Shown here: one piece after another, positions 46,996-59,370 of the stretch | How the letters are laid out: every line of letters begins with the position of its first letter | Numbering within the stretch: position 1 is the stretch's first letter | Source: Macrostomum hystrix | Taxonomy: Eukaryota; Platyhelminthes; Macrostomidae | Assembly (NCBI GenBank): GCA_950097015.1 | Contig: CATNEN010000001.1 | Location: 837,501-901,500 of the forward strand | DNA length: 64,000 nucleotides | Reading direction: 5' to 3' | The notes under the pieces: generated by a model | The model's input: only the letters and a program-made list of their open reading frames with translations | Databases searched by the model: none | Told to the model about the DNA's origin: nothing | Translations under genes and position numbers: made by a program

Positions 46996-47763
46996 CAGAG
47001 TTTTCCCTCCTCGCCTGTCTCTTTTCTTTTCTCCTATCCCATTTTAGATTTTCCCTTTTCTCCTCGACATCCTTGCTTTCATTTTCTATATTGACACAAT
47101 GGTTAATGTAATATCGAAATGCCGTCACTGTAATATGCGCATTCTTTTAAATTAATTAATTAAAAATAGAAAGTTTGTTAGTTTACTATAACTAGAATTA
47201 ACTACTCCATTATAAATAATTTTCTTGTGATTACAAGTATAGCTAAAATTAGTTTTTTTACATTTTTATTCCGGAGAATTTTAATAAAGTTACTTAACAA
47301 AGATTTTTTACATTGACTGTAAACTCAGGCGCATATTATGTTTATCACTTAGTTACTAATTTTCATTTTGGTCTCGAAAAATGATGATTTCTTATCATTT
47401 CTACTCATCAATGTTGAAAACCCAAAATGCGCCATCTGTCAATACGACATCCGTTGCAAAAAAATTGTTACAAAATGACTGCTATCCAATTTTTGCGAAC
47501 GCAATGTGGTTATTAAAACAAGTACCGTAAAATATCTTTCTTGGCACCTTTTCTGCGCGTTCAGGGTCTCTGACAGTGTGTTCGCTCTAAATAAAGGTGA
47601 TTTTGAAGTTTGTTTAAAACTTTATCACTGCTGGCTAGTAGCAGTAGTATGATGAATATTCATAATGCTAAATTTTATTCTGATTAGTTTTGCTATCTTA
47701 GTTATTATTTTTTTGCATATTTCATGACTCAGTCATAATCCATATTGCGGTTTTATAGACATC

Positions 47764-49045
47764 AATCCGTGTCACGTGACACAAAAGGCACTGCATTCCA
47801 CAATTCTAATGAGTCATGAGTCACCAATCAGTGTCACGTGACTCCAATAAGACACTGCATTCCACAATTCTAATGATTCATCAATTAGTGTCACGTGACT
47901 CTAACAAGACACTGCATTCTACAATTCTAATGATTCATCAATCAGCGTCACGTGACTCCAATAAGACACTGCATTCCACAATTCTAATGAGTCATCAATC
48001 AGTGTCACGTGACTCCAATAAGACACTGCATTCCACAATTCTAATGATTCATCAATTAGTGTCACGTGACTCTAATAAGACACTGCATTCTACAATTCTA
48101 ATGAGTCATCAATCAGCGTCACGTGACTCCAATAAGACACTGCATTCCACAATTCTAATGATTCATCAATTAGTGTCACGTGACTCCAATAAGACACTGC
48201 ATTCCACAATTCTAATGAGTCATCAATCAGTGTCACGTGACTCCAATAAGACACTGCATTCCACAATTCTAATGAGTCATCAATCATCAATCAGTGTCAC
48301 GTGACTCCAATAAGACACTGCATTCTACAATTCTAATAAGTCATCAATCAGCGTCACGTGACTCCAATAAGACACTGCATTCCACAATTCTAATGAGTCA
48401 TCAATCAGAGTCACGTGACTCCAATAAGACACTGCATCCCACAATTCTAAGGAGTCATCAATTAGTGTCACGTGACTCCAATAAGACACTGCATTCCACA
48501 ATTCTAATGAGTCATCAATCAGTGTCACGTGACTCCAATAAGACACTGCATTCCACAATTCTAATGATTCATCAATCAGTGTCACGTGACTCTAATAAGA
48601 CACTGCATTCCACAATTCTAATGAGTCATCAATCAGCGTCACGTGACTCCAATAAGACACTGCATCCCACAATTCTAAGGAGTCATCAATTAGTGTCACG
48701 TGACTCCAATAAGTCACTGCATTCCACGATTCTTATGAGTCATCAATCAGCGTCACGTGACTCCAATAAGTCACTGCATCCCACGATTCTTATGAGTCAT
48801 CAATCAGCGTCACGTGACTCCAATAAGTCACTGCATTCCACAATTCTAATGAGTCATCAATTAGTGTCACGTGACTCTAATAAGACACTGCATTCCACAA
48901 TTCTAATGAGTCATCAATTAGTGTCACGTGACTCCAATAAGACACTGCATTCCACAATTCTAATGAGTCATCAATTAGTGTCACGTGACTCCAATAAGAC
49001 ACTGCATTCCACGATTCTTATGAGTCATCAATCATTGTTATTTGA
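47764..49045 (+). repeat. 57-bp tandem array, 22 copies, each with GTCACGTGAC
   Basis: Unit of 57 bp: GTCACGTGACTCCAATAAGA, CACTGCATTCCACAATTCTA, ATGAGTCATCAATCAGT. All 22 copies keep the palindrome GTCACGTGAC (E-box of the CLEAR/MiT-TFE and USF type). Many also have TGAGTCAT (AP-1 consensus), with TGATTCAT in alternating units. One unit has an extra ATCATCA. The unit is 19 codons long, so it is open by chance. It lies about 1.75 kb downstream of the N4BP1-like stop codon. Confidence 0.93.
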
Positions 49046-49667
49046 GTAATCATTTATTGACCTAAACAGGACAGTAAACTGGTAACATATGCATGAATGG
49101 CCATATGAAGTACATGTACTAATACGAGAAATACTACAAATTGACTTTCTAAGCAGCTGCATTTAGCGACAAAAAGTTATTATTATTTGCTATGGCAACT
49201 ATATTTATATCTAGAGCACAGTTGAAGTTTCTGATTAAGCGAAAATAAGCTAGATTCTTGCTGGATAATGGATGCGACACTTCAATGCAAATATAATAGT
49301 CAGATTAGGTCCATAAATGGGGTCAAACTAAATTTAGATCAGCATTAATGAAGCTAGATGGCCATGTTAATTGATTACCTCAGGTTAGTCGTAATTCAGT
49401 TTTAAATGATAACTTACACATTAATGCGTACAAATTAGTAGATAAAAGTTGTATATCGGCTATAGTTCTTGGCTTTACAGATTAATAGTCTAACGCTGAG
49501 TTACATTATCCTAGTACAAGCTAGCAGCTGGCCGAGTTTTTGGATTATTTCAGCACTCTCTATTAGCTTCTTCATTGCAACAGCTTTGCCGTTTCATGCC
49601 CTTAGCACCTATTATGCAAATATGCATTCCAGTAGTTACCACTAAACTGTAGGACATAATGTTTTAC
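49046..49667. other. Spacer between two arrays
   Basis: AT-rich, no gene or RNA recognised. Confidence 0.35.
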
Positions 49668-52546
49668 ATGGAAAGTCTCTCAGAATATCCTCACGATTAC
49701 ATCCCAGAATCTATCAGAATATCCTCACGATTGCATCCCAGAATCTATCAGAATATCCTCACGATTGCATCCCAGAATCTATTAGAATATCCTCACGATT
49801 GCATCCCAGAATCTATCAGAATACCCTCACGATTGCATCCCAGAATCTGTCAGAATATCCTCACGATTGCATCCCAGAATCTGTCAGAATATCCTCACGA
49901 TTGCATCCCAGAATCTATCAGAATACCCTCACGATTGCATCCCAGAATCTGTCAGAATATCCTCACGATTGCATCCCAGAATCTATCAGAATACCCTCAC
50001 GATTGCATCCCAGAATCTGTCAGAATATCCTCACGATTGCATCCCAGAATCTATCAGAATATCCTCACGATTGCATCCCAGAATCTATCAGAATATCCTC
50101 ACGATTGCATCCCAGAATCTATCAGAATATCCTCACGATTACATCCCAGAATCTATCAGAATATCCTCACGATTGCATCCCAGAATCTATCAGAATATCC
50201 TCACGATTACATCCCAGAATCTATCAGAATATCCTCACGATTGCATCCCAGAATCTATCAGAATATCCTCACGATTGCATCCCAGAATCTATCAGAATAT
50301 CCTCACGATTGCATCCCAGAATCTGTCAGAATATCCTCACGATTGCATCCCAGAATCTGTCAGAATATCCTCACGATTACATCCCAGAATCTATCAGAAT
50401 ATCCTCACGATTACATCCCAGAATCTATCAGAATATCCACACGATTGCATCCCAGAATCTGTCAGAATATCCACACGATTGCATCCCAGAATCTATCAGA
50501 ATATCCTCACGATTACATCCCAGAATCTATCAGAATATCCTCACGATTGCATCCCAGAATCTATCAGAATATCCACACGATTGCATCCCAGAATCTATCA
50601 GAATATCCTCACGATTGCATCCCAGAATCTATCAGAATATCCTCACGATTGCATCCCAGAATCTATCAGAATATCCTCACGATTGCATCCCAGAATCTGT
50701 CAGAATATCCTCACGATTGCATCCCAGAATCTGTCAGAATATCCTCACGATTACATCCCAGAATCTATCAGAATATCCTCACGATTACATCCCAGAATCT
50801 ATCAGAATATCCACACGATTGCATCCCAGAATCTATCAGAATATCCACACGATTGCATCCCAGAATCTATCAGAATATCCTCACGATTACATCCCAGAAT
50901 CTATCAGAATATCCTCACGATTGCATCCCAGAATCTATCAGAATATCCACACGATTGCATCCCAGAATCTATCAGAATATCCTCACGATTGCATCCCAGA
51001 ATCTATCAGAATATCCTCACGATTACATCCCAGAATCTATCAGAATATCCTCACGATTGCATCCCAGAATCTATCAGAATATCCACACGATTGCATCCCA
51101 GAATCTGTCAGAATATCCTCACGATTGCATCCCAGAATCTATCAGAATATCCTCACGATTGCATCCCAGAATCTATCACAATATCCTCACGATTACATCC
51201 CAGAATCTATCAGAATATCCTCACGATTGCATCCCAGAATCTATCAGAATATCCTCACGATTACATCCCAGAATCTATCAGAATATCCTCACGATTGCAT
51301 CCCAGAATCTATCAGAATATCCTCACGATTGCATCCCAGAATCTATCAGAATATCCTCACGATTGCATCCCAGAATCTGTCAGAATATCCTCACGATTGC
51401 ATCCCAGAATCTGTCAGAATATCCTCACGATTACATCCCAGAATCTATCAGAATATCCTCACGATTACATCCCAGAATCTATCAGAATATCCACACGATT
51501 GCATCCCAGAATCTATCAGAATATCCACACGATTGCATCCCAGAATCTATCAGAATATCCTCACGATTACATCCCAGAATCTATCAGAATATCCTCACGA
51601 TTGCATCCCAGAATCTATCAGAATATCCACACGATTGCATCCCAGAATCTATCAGAATATCCTCACGATTGCATCCCAGAATCTATCAGAATATCCTCAC
51701 GATTACATCCCAGAATCTATCAGAATATCCTCACGATTGCATCCCAGAATCTATCAGAATATCCACACGATTGCATCCCAGAATCTGTCAGAATATCCTC
51801 ACGATTGCATCCCAGAATCTATCAGAATATCCTCACGATTGCATCCCAGAATCTATCAGAATATCCTCACGATTGCATCCCAGAATCTGTCAGAATATCC
51901 TCACGATTGCATCCCAGAATCTATCAGAATATCCTCACGATTGCATCCCAGAATCTATCAGAATATCCTCACGATTGCATCCCAGAATCTATCAGAATAT
52001 CCTCACGATTGCATCCCAGAATCTATCAGAATATCCTCACGATTGCATCCCAGAATCTATCAGAATATCCTCACGATTGCATCCCAGAATCTGTCAGAAT
52101 ATCCTCACGATTGCATCCCAGAATCTATCACAATATCCTCACGATTACATCCCAGAATCTGTCAGAATATCCTCACGATTGCATCCCAGAATCTATCAGA
52201 ATATCCTCACGATTGCATCCCAGAATCTGTCAGAATATCCTCACGATTACATCCCAGAATCTGTCAGAATATCCTCACGATTGCATCCCAGAATCTGTCA
52301 GAATATCCTCACGATTGCATCCCAGAATCTATCAGAATATCCTCACGATTGCATCCCAGAATCTATCAGAATATCCTCACGATTGCATCCCAGAATCTGT
52401 CAGAATATCCTCACGATTGCATCCCAGAATCTATCAGAATATCCTCACGATTGCATCCCAGAATCTATCAGAATATCCTCACGATTGCATCCCAGAATCT
52501 ATCAGAATATCCTCACGATTGCATCCCAGAATCTCTCAAATCTGGC
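49668..52546 (+). repeat. 34-bp tandem array, about 84 copies
   Basis: Unit TATCAGAATATCCTCACGAT then TGCATCCCAGAATC. Variable sites: TGCATC/TACATC, CTATC/CTGTC and CCTCACG/CCACACG. A 680-bp block (20 units) is duplicated in tandem: variants at 50731-51130 recur at 51411-51810. All three plus frames stay open for 895-969 codons because the unit lacks stops. No coding claim is made. There are no spacers, so it is not a CRISPR array. Confidence 0.97.
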
Positions 52547-52855
52547 TCACGTGATGCATTGTATATAACCTAGACCGCACTGCAACTAGTGCTATGCATA
52601 GAAATCAGGAGTCTGTAATTTGGGTCATACCTAGTTAGAATCCAAGCTAGCATGATTGCCGATATAATACACAATATGGTGTAGTACAATGTCGCAAAAG
52701 TAGGCCGAGCGAGAATTGAAGAAGCAGGTAGAAATAAATATAATTATACACAAGGGGATTGATCAGTGCTAAAGACCTTATTTTTATATTCTATGTACAC
52801 TAAAACGGAATGTATTTAAAAATTATAAATCTTTCTAACTCTAGGATGTGGGTCT

Positions 52856-53412
52856 AACATTATTTGTGTTTAACAGGATGTGTGTCTAACAGGGCTTGTG
52901 TCTAACAGGATTTGTGTCTAACAGGATTTGTGTCTAACAGGATTTGTGTCTAATAGGATTTGTGTCTACTAGGATATGTGTCTAACAGGATTTTTGTCTA
53001 ACAGGATTTGTGTTTAACAGGACTTGTGTCTAACAGAGCGTGTGTCTAACAGGATTTGTGTCTTACATGATTTGTGTCTAACAGGATTTGTGTCTTACAG
53101 GATTTTTGTCTAACAGGATTTGTGTCTAGCAGGATTTGTGTCTAGCAGGATTTGTGTCTAACAGGATTTGTGTCTCACAGGATTTTAGTCTAACAGGATA
53201 TGTGTCTAACAGGATTTGTGTCTAGCAGGATTTGTGTCTAACAGGATTTGTGTCTCACAGGATTTTAGTCTAACAGGATATGTGTCTAACAGGATTTTTG
53301 TCTAACAGGATTTATGTCTAACAGGATTTTTGTCTAACAGGATTTGTGTCTTACAGGATTTGTGTCTAACAGGATTTGTGTCTTACAGGATTTGTGTCTA
53401 ACAGGATATGTG
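52856..53412 (+). repeat. 16-bp minisatellite (AGGATTTGTGTCTAAC)
   Basis: About 34 copies of AGGATTTGTGTCTAAC with variants TTTTTGTC, ATATGTGTC, TCTTAC and TCTAGC. Blocks near 53130-53190 and 53205-53265 are near-identical copies of each other. 52547-52855 holds nothing recognised. Confidence 0.95.
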
Positions 53413-53999
53413 TTAGGATGTGTCTTACATACGTAGTAGTAACAGGATTAAGTATGTTCGTATTTCTAGCAGACTGTGTTTATGTACTGTCTAACATGAC
53501 AATGCTACGAGCAGCTTCAATGCAGCAAATTTCGATTCTGCTTCTATTGTCGGACACCTTAGCAACAAACATGTCCACAATAGACTCGACTAATTTGTGA
53601 TTTGTTTTACAGCCTCAATGCTGACAGTAAAATGTGTGAAAGCCAATAGGTGTGAAAGGTGTTAATATTTATATTTGCTCCTGTACTAGTGATTTAAACT
53701 CGCAAAGATTAGGTTGTGTGTGTGTGTGCATGTGTGTGTGGAGGCCTGTCTCAACGAATCCAATTTAACCGGCCAATCTCATTGGATGGGACCCACCCCA
53801 AAGAATTTTATTTGCATTCTGTACTGTGCAAAAACAAGACGAAAACACAAATTCTGGACTTAGCGGTATTTCGTGTAACCAGGCGCCAAATTGTCTGCGA
53901 GGTGAGTCCCCAGTTTTTTTAACATTTTTGTTTAACTTCTACGTAGGAGACATTTTTGACGATGAGGCTGTTTAATTTTTAGCGCAAACTAGTCTGTCT
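53413..53999. other. Unique sequence with a TG microsatellite and one possible exon
   Basis: A short TG run lies at 53714-53740. An open frame from there to about 53901 (THPKEFYLHSVLC, LAVFRVTRRQIVCE) ends at GAG followed by GTGAGT, a good donor. No homology or acceptor is recognised, so an exon here is speculative. Confidence 0.2.
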
Positions 54000-54140
54000 G
54001 TTATAGTGTCTGTAGTTCTGTTATAGAGTGTCTGTAGTTCTGTTATAGAGTGTCTGTAGTTCTGTTATATAGTGTCTGTAGTTCTGTTATAGAGTGTCTG
54101 TAGTTCTGTTATAGAGTGTCTGTAGTTCTGTTATAGTATT
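54000..54140 (+). repeat. 22-bp short tandem array
   Basis: About six copies of TCTGTAGTTCTGTTATAGAG plus TG. 54141-54417 is AT-rich with nothing recognised. Confidence 0.9.
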
Positions 54141-54417
54141 CTCTAGTGTTGTAACCTATAATTAGACTATCAAAAATTCGGTTTTATTTTAAAAGTAAGT
54201 TTTTTAACGAACCAGCTGGCTTTGGAATACACAATAATATAGTTCAGTTGCTAGACACATTGACAAATGGTCCTAATTAGGAATTCAAAGTCACGAGTAT
54301 CACAATTTTATCCTCGAATTCAGCGAATAATGCTTTGGAGAACTTTCGCTCCACTCTTTCACGAACTGATTAAAAAACTAAACCAGCATTTTTACCCACT
54401 GAGACTTGCAGTAGTCA

Positions 54418-56560
54418 CTCAGAACAGACACCCAGAACAGACAACTAGAACAGACACCCACAACAGACATCTAGAACAGACACCCACAACAGACATCTAG
54501 AACAGACACCGAGAACAGACATCTAGAACAGACACCCAGAACTGACATCTAGAACAGACACCCAGAACTGACATCTAGAACAGACACCCAGAACAGACAG
54601 AAACCCAGAACAGACACCCAGAACAGACAGACACCCAGAACAGACATCTAGAACAGACATCTAGAACAGACACCCAGAACAGACACCCAGAACAGACATC
54701 TAGAACAGACATCTAGAAAAGACACCCAGAACAGACACCCAGAACAGACATCTAGAACAGACATCTAGAAAAGACACCCAGAACAGACAACTAGAACAGA
54801 CACCCACAACAGACATCTAGAACAGACACCCAGAACAAACAACTAGAACAGACACCCACAACAGACATCTAGAACAGACACCCAGAACAGACATCTAGAA
54901 CAGACACCCAGAACAGACATCTAGAACAGACACCCACAACAGACATCTAGAACAGACATCTAGAAGACACCCAGAACAGACACCCAGAACAGACAACTAG
55001 AACAGACACCCACAACAGACATCTAGAACAGACACCCAGAACAGACATCTAGAACAGACACCCAGAACAGACACCCAGAACAGACACCCAGAAAAGACAC
55101 CCCGACACCCAGAACAGACAACCCGACACCCAGAACACACACGCAGAACAGACACCCAGAACAAACACCCAGAACAGACATCTAGAACAGACACCCACAA
55201 CAGACATCTAGAACAGACACCCAGAACAGACATCTAGAACAGACACCCAGAACAGACATCTAGAACAGACATCTAGAACAGACACCGAGAACAGACATCT
55301 AGAACAGACACCCAGAACTGACATCTAGAACAGACACCCAGAACTGACATCTAGAACAGACACCCAGAACAGACAGAAACCCAGAACAGACACCCAGAAC
55401 AGACAGACACCCAGAACAGACATCTAGAACAGACATCTAGAACAGACACCCAGAACAGACACCCAGAACAGACATCTAGAACAGACATCTAGAAAAGACA
55501 CCCAGAACAGACACCCAGAACAGACAACTAGAACAGACACCCACAACAGACATCTAGAACAGACACCCAGAACAGACATCTAGAACAGACACCCAGAACA
55601 GACATCTAGAACAGACACCCAGAACAGACATCTAGAACAGACACCCAGAACTGACATCTAGAACAGACACCCAGAACAGACAGAAACCCAGAACAGACAC
55701 CCAGAACAGACAGACACCCAGAACAGACATCTAGAACAGACATCTAGAACAGACACCCAGAACAGACACCCAGAACAGACATCTAGAACAGACATCTAGA
55801 AAAGACACCCAGAACAGACACCCAGAACAGACAACTAGAACAGACACCCACAACAGACATCTAGAACAGACACCCAGAACAGACAACTAGAACAGACACC
55901 CACAACAGACATCTAGAACAGACACCCAGAACAGACATCTAGAACAGACACCCAGAACAGACATCTAGAACAGACATCTAGAAGACACCCAGAACAGACA
56001 CCCAGAACAGACAACTAGAACAGACACCCACAACAGACATCTAGAACAGACACCCAGAACAGACATCTAGAACAGACACCCAGAACAGACACCCAGAACA
56101 GACACCCAGAAAAGACACCCCGACACCCAGAACAGACAACCCGACACCCAGAACACACACGCAGAACAGACACCCAGAACAAACACCCAGAACAGACATC
56201 TAGAACAGACACCCACAACAGACATCTAGAACAGACACCCAGAACAGACATCTAGAACAGACACCCAGAACAGACATCTAGAACAGACATCTAGAACAGA
56301 CACCCGGAACAGACACCCAGAACAGACACCCAGACACCCAGAGCAGACACCCAGAACAGAGACCCCGAAACCCAGAACAGACATCTAGAACAGACACCCA
56401 GAACAGACACCCAGAACAGACACCCAGAACAGACACCCAGAATAGACATCTAAAACAGACACCCCAACACCCAGAACAGACACCCAGAGCAGACACCCAG
56501 AGCAGACACCCAGAACAGAGACCCAGACACCCAGAGCAGACACCCAGAACAGTCACCCAG
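54418..56560 (+). repeat. 13-bp minisatellite with ~1-kb higher-order duplication
   Basis: Basic unit CAGACACCCAGAA alternating with CAGACATCTAGAA and CAGACACCCACAA. A block including 54960-55260 recurs 1,018 bp later (55978-56278) with the same rare variants (CACCCCGACACCC, ACACACACGCAGAAC). Frames on the minus strand (CSGCLFWVSVLGV) are repeat artefacts. Confidence 0.96.
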
Positions 56561-57214
56561 AAAAATGGAGCATGCAGTAGCAATGAGATTAAAAAAGCTG
56601 TTAAATCTGCAGAGAAAGTAAAAAGTAAGTTTGAAAACTTAACTACGCAAAATTGCTACTATTTGGCGGGGTGTCCTTTGATGTGCACTAACGAAATATT
56701 TTTTATATAAACTAAAAAAGCTAAAGATTTCATTGAACTCTGCAGACTTTGAACAGTTTTAGTTTACTAGAAGAAAAAGTTAAGTGTAAGAAAGCGAGAT
56801 TCAATCAATTCTTTTTACTAGTTTAAAGTGTAAAGCTTTTTCAAGCTGTCAAGTTAGCACCTAAAATTTGGCGAGACAATCTAAATGAGAAAAAGGCGGC
56901 AGCATCAAAGCCAAGCGAAATTGACAAGATCTATTAATGAAAGAACCTTTTTACAGAACCAGATAAAAGTCACCGCAGACAGTAGAACAGGCGCACTAAT
57001 ATCTGCGCTATACTTAGATGGCTCCATGTTTTTTTCAGCTTTTACAGTTCAAGCCACACCGAAGGCTTGGTCATCTATTGCGGTGGGTGGCTATCTGTGT
57101 GACTCGCTTGCCTAATTACCAATGCAACATGGGTGGGCAGCTGATGATGATGTTTGAGATCGCTTGTCATCATCACTGCTTATTGATGCCCATCTAGACT
57201 TGAAATTTGGATTA
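56561..57214. other. Spacer between two arrays
   Basis: A 76-codon plus frame at 56885-57115 (MRKRRQHQSQAKLTR) has no recognised domain and no clear splice context. Nothing else is seen. Confidence 0.3.
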
Positions 57215-58735
57215 GGGAGTGACAGTAACAGTGACAATCACAGTGAGAGTCACAGTGAGAGTGACAAGAGAAGGATTGAGAGTGACAGTGAGAGTGACAG
57301 TGAGAGTCATAGTGAGAGTCACAGTGAGAGTGACAGTGAGAGTGACAGTGAAAGTGATTGTCAGAGTGACAAGAAAAGGATTGAGAGTGACACTGAGAGT
57401 GACAAGAGAAGGATTGAGAGTGACAGTGAGAGTGACAGTGAGAGTGACAGTGAGAGTGACAGTGAGAGTGAAAGTGAAAGTGATTGTCAGAGTGACAAGA
57501 AAATGATTGAGAGTGACAGTGAGAGTGACAAGAGAAGGATTGAGAGTGACAGTGAGAGTGACAAGAGAAGGATTGAGAGTGACAGTGAGAGTGACAAGAG
57601 AAGGATTGAGAGTGACAGTGAGAGTGACAAGAAAATGATTGAGAGTGACAGTGAGAGTGACAAGAGAAGGATTGAGAGTGACAGTGAGAGTGACAAGAGA
57701 AGGATTGAGAGTGACAGTGAGAGTGACAAGAAAAGGATTGAGAGTGACAGTGAGAGTGACAAGAAAAGGATTGAGAGTGACAGTGAGAGTGACAAGAGAA
57801 GGATTGAGAGTGACAGTGAGAGTGACAAGAGAAGGATTGAGAGTGACAGTGAGAGTGACAAGAAAAGGATTGAGAGTGACAGTGAGAGTGACAAGAAAAG
57901 GATTGAGAGTGACAGTGAGAGTGACAAGAGAAGGATTGAGAGTGACAGTGAGAGTGACAAGAGAAGGATTGAGAGTGACAGTGAGAGTGACAAGAGAAGG
58001 ATTGAGAGTGACAGTGAGAGTGACAAGAGAAGGATTGAGAGTGACAGTGAGAGTGACAAGAAAATGATTGAGAGTGACAGTGAGAGTGACAAGAGAAGGA
58101 TTGAGAGTGACAGTGAGAGTGACAAGAGAAGGATTGAGAGTGACAGTGAGAGTGACAAGAGAAGGATTGAGAGTGAAAGTGACAGTGACGGTGAGAGTGA
58201 CAGTGAGAGTGACAGTGAGAGTGACAGTGAGAGTGACAGTGTGAGTGACAGTGAAAGTGATTGTCAGAGTGACAAGAAATGGATTGAGAGTGACAGTGAG
58301 AGTGACAAGAGAAGGATTGAGAGTGACAGTGAGAGTGACAAGAAAAGGATTGAGAGTGACAGAGAGAGTGACAAGAGAAGGATTGAGAGTGAAAGTGACA
58401 GTGACGGTGAGAGTGACAGTGAGAGTGACAGTGAGAGTGACAGTGAGAGTGACAGTGAGAGTGACAGTGAGAGTGACAGTGAGAGTGACAAGAGAAGGAT
58501 TGAGAGTGAAAGTGACAGTGACGGTGAGAGTGACAGTGAGAGTGACAGTGAGAGTGACAGTGAGAGTGACAGTGAGAGTGACAGTGAGAGTGACAGTGAA
58601 AGTGATTGTCAGAGTGACAAGAAAAGGATTGAGAGTGACAGTGAGAGTGACAGTGAGAGTAATAATGATAGTGATAATTAGAGTGACAGTGAGAGTGATT
58701 GTGATTGTGACAGTGAGAGTGACATTGAGAATGAA
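57215..58735 (+). repeat. 12-bp/33-bp nested minisatellite (Ser-Asp/Glu-like on plus strand)
   Basis: Built from GACAGTGAGAGT (12 bp) and a composite 33-bp unit with GACAAGAGAAGGATTGAGAG inserted between 12-mers. One plus frame reads [11 protein letters not shown] repeats for about 500 codons. That frame has no ATG upstream of the repeat, and other frames on both strands are also open over most of the array. Coding status is therefore unsupported. Confidence 0.95.
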
Positions 58736-59370
58736 AGTTAATGTAACATATTTGGCCATTAGTGACTTTCTGAGTGATTGTGCGAGTGATTGTTAGAGAG
58801 TGACTCAAATCACTATATGTCTTAACATGTGGGAGTGAACACAAACTTCTAAATGATTTCCCAGATTTTTTTATAAAGTGATTGCAGCTAATGCGAAAGC
58901 GACATAAAAACCTGGTACGCTTAAGGATGAAATTAGTTGACGTTAGTTAACCTTGATCGCTTGACAGAAGAACTAACTATTCTTTCTGAATTCGTTAAGA
59001 GAGAGAAACGGAGCGAGATCTCCGACCTCTGACACAAAAATTGTTTCAGAATATGTTAATAAAAACTTGGCTTTTCTTTTTGATGCCCTAGCCGACAATT
59101 TTTTCTTCGCCCGAACCTCAAAAAAGTAAAATAAAAATAACTTTTGATCTAGCTGGCATTACGCTCGTATGTAGTATTTTTGTTACGTGAATTGAGCAAT
59201 GTATCGACTGATGTTTGAAAGAAATTAAAATAGGAGAAGAAACTGGCGCTAGGGAACCGCAGAAAGGGAAACTTTCTTTGCATTTCTTTCCTCCAGCAAA
59301 CCGAACAGAAGGCCATGGTTTCCTAGTAGTTTTGGCGTTAAAGCAGACAGAGAACAGTAAAAATCCTTCA
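58736..59370. other. Spacer between two arrays
   Basis: No gene, RNA or known repeat recognised. Confidence 0.35.

Noticed and set aside
49668-52546. Possible CRISPR array (regular 34-bp repeats)
   Set aside because: There are no unique spacers between repeats and the context is an animal genome. It is a plain tandem array.
49659-52573. Three plus-strand frames of about 900-970 codons over the 34-bp array
   Set aside because: Open in all three plus frames by repeat composition. No domain, splice or start context.
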